In this document: in pieces, positions 26,199 to 35,244 of the stretch
Position numbering within the stretch: position 1 is the first letter of the stretch
Layout: the number at the start of each line of letters is the position of its first letter
Assembly (NCBI GenBank): GCA_965223255.1
Contig: CBDCWA010000003.1
Coordinates: 868,001-932,000, forward strand
Source: CBDCWA01 sp965223255
GTDB lineage: Bacteria; Pseudomonadota; Alphaproteobacteria; Rhizobiales; Hyphomicrobiaceae
Direction of reading: 5' to 3'
Length of the DNA: 64,000 nt
Position numbers and translations under genes: made by a program
The notes under the pieces: generated by a model
The model's input: the letters and a program-made list of their open reading frames with translations, nothing else
What the model was told of the DNA's origin: nothing
Database searches by the model: none

Positions 26199-26819
26199 AT
26201 GCAAGTCATATTACTCGAGCGCATCGGCCGGCTTGGCCAGATGGGCGACGTAGTCAAGGTCCGCGACGGCTATGCTCGCAATTATCTTATTCCGCAGGGC
26301 AAAGCCTTACGCGCTTCGCAGGAGAACCTTGCTGAATTCGAAAAGCGTCGCGTGCAACTCGAAGCGCGAAACTTAGAGCTCAAAACCGAGGCCCAGGCCG
26401 TCGCCGACAAACTCAATGGCCAATCCTATGTAACGATCCGTCAGGCCGGCGATACCGGCCAGCTTTACGGCTCAGTCTCGACCCGCGACATCGCTGAGTT
26501 GATCAGCGCAGCCGGCTTCTCTCTCGATCGCCGACAAGTTGTGCTAACCACACCAATCAAGACCCTAGGCGTGCATCAAGTTGCCGTATCCCTGCATCCA
26601 GAGGTCGAGATTCAGGTCGGCATAAATGTCGCGCGATCGCAAGAAGAGGCCGAACGCCAGGCCCGCGGTGAGGACGTAACCGTTGTCCAAGACGAAGCCC
26701 TCGAACTCGAAACGTTCAATCCTGACGAAGCATTCGAAGAAGACGCCAAACCGGAAGATCTTGCCGCGGCCGAGGGTGAACAGGAAGCCCCGCCACAAGT
26801 GGATGGCAGCGCTGGCTGA
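26199..26819 (+). CDS. rplI: 50S ribosomal protein L9, with acidic C-terminal tail
   Basis: L9 bridges the base of the L1 stalk region. The 206-residue protein has the N-terminal domain with LERIGRLGQMGDVVKVRDGYARNYL, split here into recognisable halves, a long connecting helix (about 42-72), and the C-terminal RNA-binding domain (about 75-148). A tail of about 55 acidic residues follows (about 150-206). L9 is normally about 150 residues; such acidic tails are common in alphaproteobacteria. Confidence 0.97.
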   Translation: MQVILLERIGRLGQMGDVVKVRDGYARNYLIPQGKALRASQENLAEFEKRRVQLEARNLELKTEAQAVADKLNGQSYVTIRQAGDTGQLYGSVSTRDIAELISAAGFSLDRRQVVLTTPIKTLGVHQVAVSLHPEVEIQVGINVARSQEEAERQARGEDVTVVQDEALELETFNPDEAFEEDAKPEDLAAAEGEQEAPPQVDGSAG

Positions 26820-27180
26820 TCACGTTCGCCAGCTGACCTCGCCTCGAGAGCACCGGCTGGCGCCTTCATTCTGCCCGCGCGAGGCCGCCAATCGTGGTTA
26901 TGATGGCCGGGCCGCTCTATTTGACTTGAAGCAAGTTCAGGCACGACCAATTGTGCCAGTGTGATGATTATCGGCATAGAGCGGCCACATTTAATGGCCC
27001 AACTGGCCTCGGGATATTCGCTCCTGCCCACCACCGGGCGGTGCCGATTAAGAGCAGAAAAGCTGCTCGCGTTTTTATGAGCGATCATCTTGGTGCATTG
27101 AGTGCGAACCCTTGCGGCGGTTCAAATATGATGCACGATGATCTAGGCAACTATGACAACGGATGAATGGGGTGCACACA
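26820..27180. other. rplI-cfa intergenic region with several stem-loops
   Basis: No gene is supported in these 361 bases. A 7-bp stem CGCCAGC/GCTGGCG (26827-26833 with 26856-26862) follows the rplI stop and may end the ribosomal operon without a T-run. A larger folded element at 26910-26986 is listed separately. The cfa promoter presumably lies in the remainder. Confidence 0.45.
26910..26986. ncRNA. Candidate structured element: 11-bp closing stem around two internal hairpins
   Basis: GGCCGCTCTAT at 26910-26920 is perfectly complementary to ATAGAGCGGCC at 26976-26986. Between them lie ACTTG-AAG-CAAGT (about 26924-26936) and GGCAC-8 bases-GTGCC (about 26940-26957), giving a three-way-junction shape of 77 bases. 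It is not a tRNA: there is no T-loop, anticodon arm or CCA context. It could be an mRNA leader structure for cfa, a small RNA, or a composite palindromic repeat. Confidence 0.35.
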
Positions 27181-28437
27181 ATGTTCGCACCATTGTCCTA
27201 TTTGTTTCGCACGATAATGCGAACCGGTGATCTCCATGTCACTGATTGCAGCGGCCAGACACACGTCTTTGGTGACGCAAGTCCACCCCGTATCGCCATA
27301 AAACTCGAGACACAGGCTGCAGAGCGCGCCATTGCCCTACGACCGAGCCTGGCGATCGGCGAAGCTTATATGAACGGTACCTTAGTCGTCACCACCGGCT
27401 CGATTTATGACTTCGTTGCTCTGGCGATCAGAAATCTCACCAGCACGCATCCCCCGTTGGCCATGCGCGCTATGGCCACCGCACGCAAAACCGCGCGCGG
27501 CCTAAAGCAACTGAATTCGCGCCGTCGTGCGCGCCACAATGTCGCCCATCACTACGATATTGACGAACGCATTTACCGCCTCTTCCTGGATGATGATCTG
27601 CAGTATTCCTGCGCCTACTTTCAGGATGCCGGCAACAGCCTGGAAACCGCGCAACGCGCCAAGAAACGCCACCTGGCAGCCAAACTCGACATAACACCAA
27701 GTTGTCACGTTCTGGACATTGGCTCGGGCTGGGGTGGTCTGGCGCTTTATTTGGCGACCAACACCGGCGCTCGCGTTACCGGCATCACATTGAGCGAAAA
27801 TCAGATCGCAACAGCGCGCCGGCGCGCCGAGGCCATGGGCTTATCAAAAGTCGTAACCTTCGAGCCGATAGACTATCGCGATACCACCGGCACCTTTGAT
27901 CGTATCGTTTCTGTCGGCATGCTGGAGCACGTCGGCATTCATCACATACCAGCATACTTCAAACTAATCGCAGACCGCCTGGCCGACGACGGCGTCGCTG
28001 TCATACATGCTATCGGCCGCGCCGATGGGCCGGGTTATACCAATCCGTTCATAGAAAAATATATCTTCCCGGGGGGCTATTTCCCTGCGCTCTCCGAAGT
28101 CCTGCCGGCCATCGAGCAATCGCATCTCATCGTCACAGACATTGAAATTCTGCGCCTACATTACGCTGAAACGCTCCGCGCCTGGCGCCTGAGATTTGCC
28201 AATCACCGCGATCAAATTCTCACCCAGAAGGACGAGCGATTTTACCGAATGTGGGAGTTTTATCTGGCTGCCTCGGAAGCCGCGTTCCGCCACGACAATC
28301 TATTTGTGTTCCAAATTCAGCTCACCAAGTCACTCACCACCTTGCCGATCACCCGTGACTACATCACCGCGCAAGAGCAATTGCTAGAGCAACGCGAGGA
28401 GCAATCGGCAAGCCCTTACCGGGATGCCGGCGAATAG
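27181..28437 (+). CDS. cfa: Cyclopropane-fatty-acyl-phospholipid synthase family methyltransferase
   Basis: These SAM-dependent enzymes methylenate unsaturated acyl chains of membrane phospholipids. The 418-residue protein has an N-terminal lipid-binding region (about 1-110), then HHYDIDERIYRLFLDDDLQYSCAY, the SAM motif VLDIGSGWGGLALYLA, VTGITLSENQ, and the C-terminal FPGGYFPALSEV. The ATG at 27181 is preceded by GGGGTG; an in-frame start six codons earlier is possible. Between rplI and dnaB it interrupts an otherwise conserved order. Other methyltransferases of this family exist, so the exact lipid product is not certain. Confidence 0.88.
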   Translation: MFAPLSYLFRTIMRTGDLHVTDCSGQTHVFGDASPPRIAIKLETQAAERAIALRPSLAIGEAYMNGTLVVTTGSIYDFVALAIRNLTSTHPPLAMRAMATARKTARGLKQLNSRRRARHNVAHHYDIDERIYRLFLDDDLQYSCAYFQDAGNSLETAQRAKKRHLAAKLDITPSCHVLDIGSGWGGLALYLATNTGARVTGITLSENQIATARRRAEAMGLSKVVTFEPIDYRDTTGTFDRIVSVGMLEHVGIHHIPAYFKLIADRLADDGVAVIHAIGRADGPGYTNPFIEKYIFPGGYFPALSEVLPAIEQSHLIVTDIEILRLHYAETLRAWRLRFANHRDQILTQKDERFYRMWEFYLAASEAAFRHDNLFVFQIQLTKSLTTLPITRDYITAQEQLLEQREEQSASPYRDAGE

Positions 28438-28508
28438 TTTTAGCGCTGCGACTGATTCGCTGGCCTGCAACCATTATCTTTGCGCCTCTGTGGATACAGT
28501 GGATCACG

Positions 28509-28527
28509 GGGATGGCCGCGCCATCCC
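28509..28527. terminator. Strong 8-bp hairpin after cfa
   Basis: GGGATGGC (28509-28516) pairs perfectly with GCCATCCC (28520-28527) around CGC. It is 72 bases past the cfa stop and 50 before dnaB. There is no T-run, so it may be a processing or protective hairpin rather than an intrinsic terminator. Confidence 0.4.
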
Positions 28528-28576
28528 AAACCCGTATCCCCCCACAACGCCAGAGAATCAGACTAGCCCTTGAGGC

Positions 28577-30088
28577 ATGACACAGACCCTCACCACCCAA
28601 CCAGACTTATTGCGTGCCCAGGCAGCGGCCGACGAACCGCTCACCTATCGTCAACCGCCTCATAATATTGAGGCAGAACAGGCCCTGCTTGGTGCCATTC
28701 TGATCAATAATGAGGCGCTGGACCGCGTTGGCGGATTCCTGGAGCCGGATCATTTCTATGAAAGCCTGCACGCCAAAATCTATGAGACTGCGGGCAAGCT
28801 GATCCAAGCCGGCAAACAGGCAACGCCGATCACCCTGCGCACGTTTTTTGAAAACCTCGAGCCGATCGATGACACCATGACGGTGCCGCAATATTTGGGC
28901 CGTCTTGCGGTTGAGGCAACGACCATCATGAATGCCGCCGATTACGGCCGCACCATTTATGATCTGGCCGTCCGCCGAGCGTTAATCTCGATTGGTGAGG
29001 AAATGGTCAACGGAGCCTTCGATTCCCCCGTCGACTATCCACCGACCGAACAGATTCAGGAGGCCGAGAACAAGCTGTACGGCCTGGCTGAAAGCGGCAA
29101 ATACGGTCAAGGCTTCGAGAGCTTTGGCAATGCGTTGACCACCGCCATCAACATGGCCAACGCTGCTTATCAACGCGACGGCCACCTCTCGGGCCTGTCC
29201 ACCGGACTGATCGATCTCGATGGCAGATTAGGCGGGCTACAAGCCTCCGACCTGATTATCCTTGCCGGTCGGCCGTCGATGGGAAAGACCGCCCTTGCAA
29301 CCAACATCGCCTATCATATAGCCAAGAACTACCAAAGCGAAGTCGGCGAAGATGGCGCACGCCGGACAACTGCAGGCGGCATCGTCGGCTTTTTCTCGCT
29401 CGAAATGTCGGCTGAACAATTGGCGACCCGAATCCTATCTGAGCAGGCGGAAATCTCGTCGGAGAAAATCCGCCGCGGCATGATTTCGGAGGATGAATTC
29501 CGCCGCCTCGTCGAAGTCAGTCAAAAGATGGCTGAATCGCCCCTCTACATCGATCAGACAGGCGGCATCTCGGTCGCCCAGCTGGCCGCCCGCGCACGCA
29601 AACTCAAACGCCAGAAGGGCCTCGACGTCTTGATCGTCGATTACCTGCAACTGCTGACCGGCTCTGCCAAAGCCTCCGCTGGCGGCCGCGTGCAGGAAAT
29701 CACGGAAATTACAACAGGTCTGAAGGCTCTTGCTAAAGAGCTGGACGTACCGATCATCGCGCTTTCCCAGCTCTCACGCCAAGTTGAGCAACGCGAAGAC
29801 AAGCGCCCCCAGCTCTCGGATCTGCGAGAAAGCGGTTCGATCGAGCAGGACGCAGATGTGGTCATGTTTGTGTTCCGCGAAGAATATTACGTCGAGCGCA
29901 CCAAACCTGCCGAGGGAACCGCTGAATTTACCACTTGGCAGGCTGAGATGGATCGCGTCTGCGGTAAGGCGGAAGTCATTGTCGGCAAGCAACGCCACGG
30001 TCCTGTCGGCACGGTCACCCTCTCATTCGAGGCCAATCTGACCCGCTTCGACAACCTCGCACGTGACTATCATCAACTCCCGCAGTAA
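28577..30088 (+). CDS. dnaB: Replicative DNA helicase DnaB
   Basis: DnaB is the hexameric 5'-3' helicase of the replication fork. The 503-residue protein has the N-terminal collar domain (about 25-130: PPHNIEAEQALLGAILINN) and the RecA-like motor. The motor contains Walker A AGRPSMGKTALATN, GFFSLEMSAEQLATR, the Walker B region VLIVDYLQLL, and the arginine-finger area LSQLSRQVEQREDKRPQLSD. No intein is present. It precedes alr and radA, as in most alphaproteobacteria. Confidence 0.98.
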   Translation: MTQTLTTQPDLLRAQAAADEPLTYRQPPHNIEAEQALLGAILINNEALDRVGGFLEPDHFYESLHAKIYETAGKLIQAGKQATPITLRTFFENLEPIDDTMTVPQYLGRLAVEATTIMNAADYGRTIYDLAVRRALISIGEEMVNGAFDSPVDYPPTEQIQEAENKLYGLAESGKYGQGFESFGNALTTAINMANAAYQRDGHLSGLSTGLIDLDGRLGGLQASDLIILAGRPSMGKTALATNIAYHIAKNYQSEVGEDGARRTTAGGIVGFFSLEMSAEQLATRILSEQAEISSEKIRRGMISEDEFRRLVEVSQKMAESPLYIDQTGGISVAQLAARARKLKRQKGLDVLIVDYLQLLTGSAKASAGGRVQEITEITTGLKALAKELDVPIIALSQLSRQVEQREDKRPQLSDLRESGSIEQDADVVMFVFREEYYVERTKPAEGTAEFTTWQAEMDRVCGKAEVIVGKQRHGPVGTVTLSFEANLTRFDNLARDYHQLPQ

Positions 30089-30098
30089 TGTGCCGTCC

Positions 30099-31262
30099 AT
30101 GGCAACACCGCGACGACATCCAGTCCAGGCTGGTCCAGAAGCGCCCGTCCCGGACCATGTCCGCGCGGCATTGCAAATCGATTTGGCCGCCCTTCAGGCC
30201 AACTGGCAGACCTTGAAAAACACGGTGGGTTCGGCGGACTGCGCCAGCGTCGTCAAAGCTAACGCCTATGGGCTGGGTATCGACAAGATCGCGCCGGCAC
30301 TTTCGGCTATCGGCTGTCGGACGTTTTTTGTAGCATCCCTAGATGAAGGCCTGGCCCTGCGCCAAACATTACCCGCGGCGGTGATCTACGTGTTCGACGG
30401 TTCGACCAGCCAAAGCGCGGGCGACCTGAACCAGCACAATTTGCGACCGGTCCTATCCAGCATTCCACAAATAGAGGTCTGGACGACGTACTGTCGGACA
30501 CATGAAGCCAATCCCCCTGCTGCGATTATGTTTGATACCGGCATGAACCGACTAGGCCTCTCGGACCAAGACGTTTTGGCCAATTCAAAAAATGCCGAGC
30601 AGATTGCCACCCTCAACTTGACCGCCGTTATGAGTCATCTCGCCTGCGCTGATGTCCCCAATCACCCAAAAAATCAAATCCAGCGCTTGGCCTTCGAAAC
30701 GATACGCAAAAAATTCAATAACATCTCGGCCAGCCTAACCAATTCCGCCGGCATATTTCTCGGCACCGATTATCATTTTGATTTGGTGCGTCCAGGCATT
30801 GCCCTGTACGGCGGCAACCCGAGCCCGGCCCAGACAGCGCCGATGCGCACAGTCGCAACCCTATACGCCCGAATTTTGCAGACACGTACTGTGACTAAGG
30901 GTGAGACCGCCGGCTATGGCGCAACGTGGCAATCCGCAACATCGCGCAAACTCGCAACCGTCGCTTGCGGCTACGCCGATGGCTATTTCCGGATTTTTGG
31001 CGCCAGGACCGACGCACAGGGGGCCACGGCTTACATTGCCGGCCATCCCGCCCCGGTCGTCGGCCAGGTATCGATGGATCTTGCAACGATCGACATAACG
31101 AACGTCCCTGAGACACTTGCGGCGCCAGGAGCATGGGTCGAACTGATCGGGCCGAATGCCAACATTGACGGCCTAGCGGATCTGGCCGGCACCATCAGTT
31201 ATGAAATACTAACCGGCCTCGGGGCCCGCCCGGTGCGCCTTTATCTCGATGGATCATCCTAA
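30099..31262 (+). CDS. alr: Alanine racemase
   Basis: Alr interconverts L- and D-alanine for peptidoglycan. The product of 387 residues from the ATG at 30099 has the PLP lysine in SVVKANAYGLG and the substrate-side tyrosine region AGYGATW. The C-terminal beta domain carries VGQVSMDLATIDIT and EILTGLGARPVRLY. An in-frame GTG at 30063 would overlap dnaB by 26 bases; the ATG after the dnaB stop is preferred. radA starts on the base after the alr stop. Confidence 0.94.
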   Translation: MATPRRHPVQAGPEAPVPDHVRAALQIDLAALQANWQTLKNTVGSADCASVVKANAYGLGIDKIAPALSAIGCRTFFVASLDEGLALRQTLPAAVIYVFDGSTSQSAGDLNQHNLRPVLSSIPQIEVWTTYCRTHEANPPAAIMFDTGMNRLGLSDQDVLANSKNAEQIATLNLTAVMSHLACADVPNHPKNQIQRLAFETIRKKFNNISASLTNSAGIFLGTDYHFDLVRPGIALYGGNPSPAQTAPMRTVATLYARILQTRTVTKGETAGYGATWQSATSRKLATVACGYADGYFRIFGARTDAQGATAYIAGHPAPVVGQVSMDLATIDITNVPETLAAPGAWVELIGPNANIDGLADLAGTISYEILTGLGARPVRLYLDGSS

Positions 31263-32645
31263 ATGGCCAAGGCCCCCAAGGCGCAATATGTCTGCCAAAG
31301 CTGCGGTACAACAACACCGCGCTGGGTCGGCAAGTGTCCCGATTGCGGCGACTGGAACACCCTGGTCGAAGAACAAACCACGGCCCTGGCCCAACCCGGT
31401 ACAGGGCTAAAGTCCGCCAGCCGCGGCAGCGCCGTCACGCTCGAAGCACTGAGCGGTTCCACCAAGCCACCGCGCCGCATTCCAACCCGCATTACCGAAC
31501 TCGATCGCGTCACCGGCGGCGGCATCGTCCCCGGTTCCGCTGTATTAATCGGCGGCGAACCCGGGATCGGCAAATCGACACTTCTCTTACAGCTTACGGC
31601 CAACGTCAGCGAGACCGGCCATCGCACCATCTACTTTTCCGGCGAAGAAGCCACCGACCAAGTCCGTTTGCGTGCTGAGCGCCTAGGCCTTACCAACGCG
31701 AGCGTCGATCTTGCCGCCGAAACCAATCTGGCCAACATCCTTGCTACATTGGCAGCAGGCAAACCCCCGAGCCTTATCGTTATAGATTCCATTCAGACAC
31801 TTTGGACTGATGGCCTGGAGGCTGCACCAGGAACGGTCAGTCAGGTGCGCGCGGCCAGTCAACTGCTGATACGCTATGCCAAGCAGACCGGAACCGCCGT
31901 AATTCTCGTCGGGCATGTCACCAAAGAAGGTCAGATTGCCGGGCCAAAAGTTGTCGAGCATATGGTCGACACAGTGTTGTATTTCGAAAGCGACAACGGA
32001 CACCCCTTTCGCATCTTACGCGGCATGAAAAACCGCTTTGGCGCCACCGACGAGATCGGCGTTTTCGAAATGACCGCCGGCGGCCTCCGCGAAGTACAAA
32101 ACCCCTCTGAGCTATTTCTCGGTGAACGCAACGAGACCACACCAGGTGCCGCCGTTTTCGCCGGCATCGAAGGCACGCGCCCGATTCTGGTCGAGGTCCA
32201 GGCCCTGGTTGCACCCTCCCCGCTTGGCACGCCACGGCGCACCGTCGTCGGCTGGGACACCGCCCGCCTCGCAATGTTGCTCGCCGTGCTCGACGCCCGC
32301 TGCGGCGTCACCATGAGCCAGCATGATGTCTATTTGAACGTCGCCGGCGGCATGCGCTTGACTGAACCAGCCGTCGACCTCGCTGCCGCCGCCGCCCTCC
32401 TCTCCTCGCTATGGAATATTTGCCTCAGCAATGATCAGATCTATTTTGGCGAGGTTGCATTGTCGGGAGCCGTACGCACCGCCGCTCAAACGCCCGCCCG
32501 TCTCAAAGAAGCTGAAAAACTGGGTTTCAAGTCAGCCGTCTGCCCGGCATCCGGCGACCTCGAGCCAAAGAGCACAAAAATGCAACTTCAACGCATTGCC
32601 CAACTGAAACAATTGACGGATACAATTTCAGCATTGCGCCAATGA
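31263..32645 (+). CDS. radA: DNA repair protein RadA (Sms)
   Basis: RadA is a RecA-like ATPase that promotes branch migration in recombination. The 460-residue protein has a C4 zinc finger (C11, C14, C25, C28 in CQSCG and CPDCG) and Walker A GGEPGIGKST (about 97-106). The RadA-specific KNRFG motif lies in RGMKNRFGATDEIG, and a Lon-like C-terminal domain ends it (ALSGAVRTAAQTPARLKEAE). It starts directly after the alr stop codon. Confidence 0.97.
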   Translation: MAKAPKAQYVCQSCGTTTPRWVGKCPDCGDWNTLVEEQTTALAQPGTGLKSASRGSAVTLEALSGSTKPPRRIPTRITELDRVTGGGIVPGSAVLIGGEPGIGKSTLLLQLTANVSETGHRTIYFSGEEATDQVRLRAERLGLTNASVDLAAETNLANILATLAAGKPPSLIVIDSIQTLWTDGLEAAPGTVSQVRAASQLLIRYAKQTGTAVILVGHVTKEGQIAGPKVVEHMVDTVLYFESDNGHPFRILRGMKNRFGATDEIGVFEMTAGGLREVQNPSELFLGERNETTPGAAVFAGIEGTRPILVEVQALVAPSPLGTPRRTVVGWDTARLAMLLAVLDARCGVTMSQHDVYLNVAGGMRLTEPAVDLAAAAALLSSLWNICLSNDQIYFGEVALSGAVRTAAQTPARLKEAEKLGFKSAVCPASGDLEPKSTKMQLQRIAQLKQLTDTISALRQ

Positions 32646-32665
32646 GTGTGGCCAGTTGGCGCATA

Positions 32666-32685
32666 CTGATGCATTCAGGCATCAG
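32666..32685. terminator. 7-bp hairpin downstream of radA
   Basis: CTGATGC (32666-32672) pairs with GCATCAG (32679-32685) around a six-base loop, 21 bases after the radA stop. No T-run follows, so intrinsic termination is uncertain. Confidence 0.35.
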
Positions 32686-32844
32686 AACATGCCTAATATT
32701 CCGCCGGCACCGCGTGCAATTTTCTCATTTTGGACTGGACACATGACCCTGGGTTATCATTATCCCTAAAAAGCGGTCTCGACTTTCGTGATCTGACATC
32801 GCCCGTCTGGATCTTTGACACGACGACATGAGGACAAAACGCGC

Positions 32845-33396
32845 ATGCTGGGCCCGATCTCCATTCTCGACGCCATCCTGATCGCGATTGCACTGATATC
32901 CGGTCTGCTTGCCATGTACAGGGGGTTGTCCCGCGAACTGTTATCGATCCTGTCTTGGATCGTTGCCGGTGGCGCGGTCATTTACTTTGTCGTCTTCCAT
33001 AAGGCCTTTGCCCAGGACATCGCGAAGCAGACCACCTTTCCCCTACCTGTCATTCAGATCGCGATCGGCGCGGTCTTATTCTTAATTGTTTTGATCATTG
33101 TTCACTTGATCACCGCCCGCATAGCCGATTCCATTTTGGAAAGCCGGGTCGGTATGATCGATCGCATATTGGGCTTCGTATTTGGTGTCTTGCGCGGCTT
33201 TATCCTGGTCGTGATACCGTACATGTTTGTCGCTGAGTTTTTTCCACCGGACAAACAGCCACCATGGGTTCGCCAATCTCAATCGATCACTATGATTCAG
33301 GGCACCGGCAACGCGTTACGCCGCCTTTTGGTGCGCCATATGCCGGCCTCGTTGAGCGGCCGGACTCAAGGCGGCAGCCAGCTCCCCCAACAATAG
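32845..33396 (+). CDS. cvpA: CvpA family membrane protein
   Basis: The 183-residue protein has four TM segments (about 6-25, 30-50, 64-86, 104-128) and the CvpA pattern MLGPISILDAILIAI, YRGLSRELLSILSWI and RILGFVFGVLRGFIL. CvpA is needed for colicin V production and envelope homeostasis in enterobacteria, and its molecular role is unclear. It lies just before purF, the classical location. The ATG at 32845 follows AGGA; an in-frame TTG ten codons upstream is less likely. Confidence 0.93.
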   Translation: MLGPISILDAILIAIALISGLLAMYRGLSRELLSILSWIVAGGAVIYFVVFHKAFAQDIAKQTTFPLPVIQIAIGAVLFLIVLIIVHLITARIADSILESRVGMIDRILGFVFGVLRGFILVVIPYMFVAEFFPPDKQPPWVRQSQSITMIQGTGNALRRLLVRHMPASLSGRTQGGSQLPQQ

Positions 33397-33596
33397 CAGC
33401 ACGCTGGCGCTGACGGCACGCACTCAATTCTTAACGAACCACAGCGAACCGCCTGATTGATCTTGCGCGGCAACTTCACACACCTTACAACCTGATTAAA
33501 TTCATATATGTGTCATCTCGCGGATTTGAGGGCTGAAGATGGTGTGACGTCCGTGGGCCATTAACCCAGCGCCGCTATCGATTGTGGGAGGCTATC

Positions 33597-35126
33597 ATGA
33601 AAGATGTCCCGATGCTGGAGACTTCCGGCGTTGCGCGAACGGCGCCCTCTCTGCAGCCACCTCTACAACCCCATTGCGAGCCACATCCTGACGACGATCG
33701 CCTGCATGAAGAATGTGGCGTTTTCGGCCTCATGGGGCTTCGCGATTGCGCGGCCCTCACGACCCTTGGCATGCATGCGCTCCAACATCGCGGCCAGGAA
33801 GCAGCAGGTATGGTTACCGTTGATGGCAATCAATTTCATTCCGAACGCCGGCTCGGACTCGTCGGTGACAATTTCAATGATGCTCCGGTAATTGAGCGCC
33901 TCAAGGGCCATGCTGCGATCGGCCATGTGCGATATTCGACAACCGGTGAGACCATTCTGCGCAACGTACAGCCATTGTTTGCAGAATTGGATACAGGTGG
34001 TTTTGCGATTGCCCACAATGGCAACCTGACAAATGCCAGAACTCTGCGCAGCGAGTTGATCGAATCAGGCGCCATCTTCCAGTCGACATCCGACACCGAG
34101 GTAATCCTTCATCTCCTCTCCCGCTCTCAAAAACGGCGCACTGTCGAACGTCTGGTGGATGCCTTACGACAGCTGGAAGGCGCCTACGCCCTGGTCTGCC
34201 TGACCAAGGACATGTTAATCGGCGCTCGCGATCCGGTCGGCATCCGTCCTCTCGTAATCGGCCGTCTCGACGGTAAGTATGTTCTGGCATCGGAAACCTG
34301 CGCGCTCGACATCGTCGGCGCCGAATTCGTCCGCGAGGTTGAAAACGGCGAAGTGGTTGTGATTACGGAGGAGCACGGTCTGCAAAGCCATCGCCCCTTC
34401 CCCATACGGCCGGCCCGACCCTGCATTTTTGAGTACATCTATTTCGCACGTCCCGATTCGATTGTTGGCGGGCGAAGCGTCTATGCGGTGCGAAAACAAA
34501 TGGGCGCGGAGTTGGCCTGCGAATCTCCGGCCGATGTCGATGTGATTGTCCCCATCCCCGACTCAGGCGTTCCCGCCGCCATCGGCTTTTCCCAGACGTC
34601 AGGCATTCCCTATGAGCTCGGCATTATCCGAAATCATTATGTGGGACGCACCTTTATTGAGCCGGAACAGCAGATACGCGCGTTCGGCGTGCGCTTAAAG
34701 CACTCTGCCAACTCAGGTGTCGTTCGCGGCCAGCGCGTCCTGCTCATTGATGACAGCGTTGTGCGGGGAACAACCTCCAGGAAAATCGTATCAATGATTT
34801 ACGAAGCAGGTGCCAAGGAAGTGCACATGCGCATCGCTTGCCCTGAAATCAAATTTGGCGACTATTACGGCATCGATACCCCGAAGCGCGAAGAGCTTCT
34901 GGCAGCCCAAATGTCGACCGAGGAAATGCGCGACTTCATCAACGCCAAAAGCCTGTCCTTTTTGAGCGTCGACGGCCTTTATCGTGCCATGGGCTATGAT
35001 CACCGCGACCCGCTGAGCCCGCAATTCTCTGACCATTGCTTCACCGGCGACTATCCGACCGCCCTCACCGACGAGAACGGCGGCACCCTGCCGCGCCAGC
35101 TGTCACTGCTAAGCGAAGCCCTCTAA
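33597..35126 (+). CDS. purF: Amidophosphoribosyltransferase PurF
   Basis: PurF makes phosphoribosylamine from PRPP and glutamine, the first step of purine synthesis. The 509-residue protein starts at the ATG at 33597, five bases after GGGAGG (33586-33591). A propeptide of about 39 residues precedes the nucleophile C40 in HEECGVFGLMG, so autoprocessing of the Bacillus type is expected. The PRPP loop is VLLIDDSVVRGTTSRKI. Cysteines in RPCIFEY, IACPEIKFG and DHCFTGDYP match the positions of the iron-sulfur cluster ligands of that type. Confidence 0.97.
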   Translation: MKDVPMLETSGVARTAPSLQPPLQPHCEPHPDDDRLHEECGVFGLMGLRDCAALTTLGMHALQHRGQEAAGMVTVDGNQFHSERRLGLVGDNFNDAPVIERLKGHAAIGHVRYSTTGETILRNVQPLFAELDTGGFAIAHNGNLTNARTLRSELIESGAIFQSTSDTEVILHLLSRSQKRRTVERLVDALRQLEGAYALVCLTKDMLIGARDPVGIRPLVIGRLDGKYVLASETCALDIVGAEFVREVENGEVVVITEEHGLQSHRPFPIRPARPCIFEYIYFARPDSIVGGRSVYAVRKQMGAELACESPADVDVIVPIPDSGVPAAIGFSQTSGIPYELGIIRNHYVGRTFIEPEQQIRAFGVRLKHSANSGVVRGQRVLLIDDSVVRGTTSRKIVSMIYEAGAKEVHMRIACPEIKFGDYYGIDTPKREELLAAQMSTEEMRDFINAKSLSFLSVDGLYRAMGYDHRDPLSPQFSDHCFTGDYPTALTDENGGTLPRQLSLLSEAL

Positions 35127-35158
35127 TTCCATACGAGCGATCCCATCGCGGCATCAAG

Positions 35159-35173
35159 TTAACTGTTTGTTAA
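35159..35173. promoter_or_regulatory. Perfect CtrA-type site TTAA-N7-TTAA
   Basis: TTAA at 35159-35162 and TTAA at 35170-35173 are separated by CTGTTTG, an exact match to the binding consensus of the alphaproteobacterial cell-cycle regulator CtrA. It lies 72 bases before the start of the small gene at 35245 and 32 bases after purF. Regulation by CtrA is inferred; ctrA itself is not in the window. Confidence 0.55.
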
Positions 35174-35244
35174 CTCCGAAGCATGACCCTTCGAATGGCA
35201 CACATGCTGCGCAATTCACAAATGAATATGGGAAGAGATCGCCA

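Noticed and set aside
26910..26986. tRNA gene suggested by the cloverleaf-like fold and 77-base length
   Set aside because: There is no GTTCRANTC T-loop, the anticodon arm is absent and the arm lengths are wrong.
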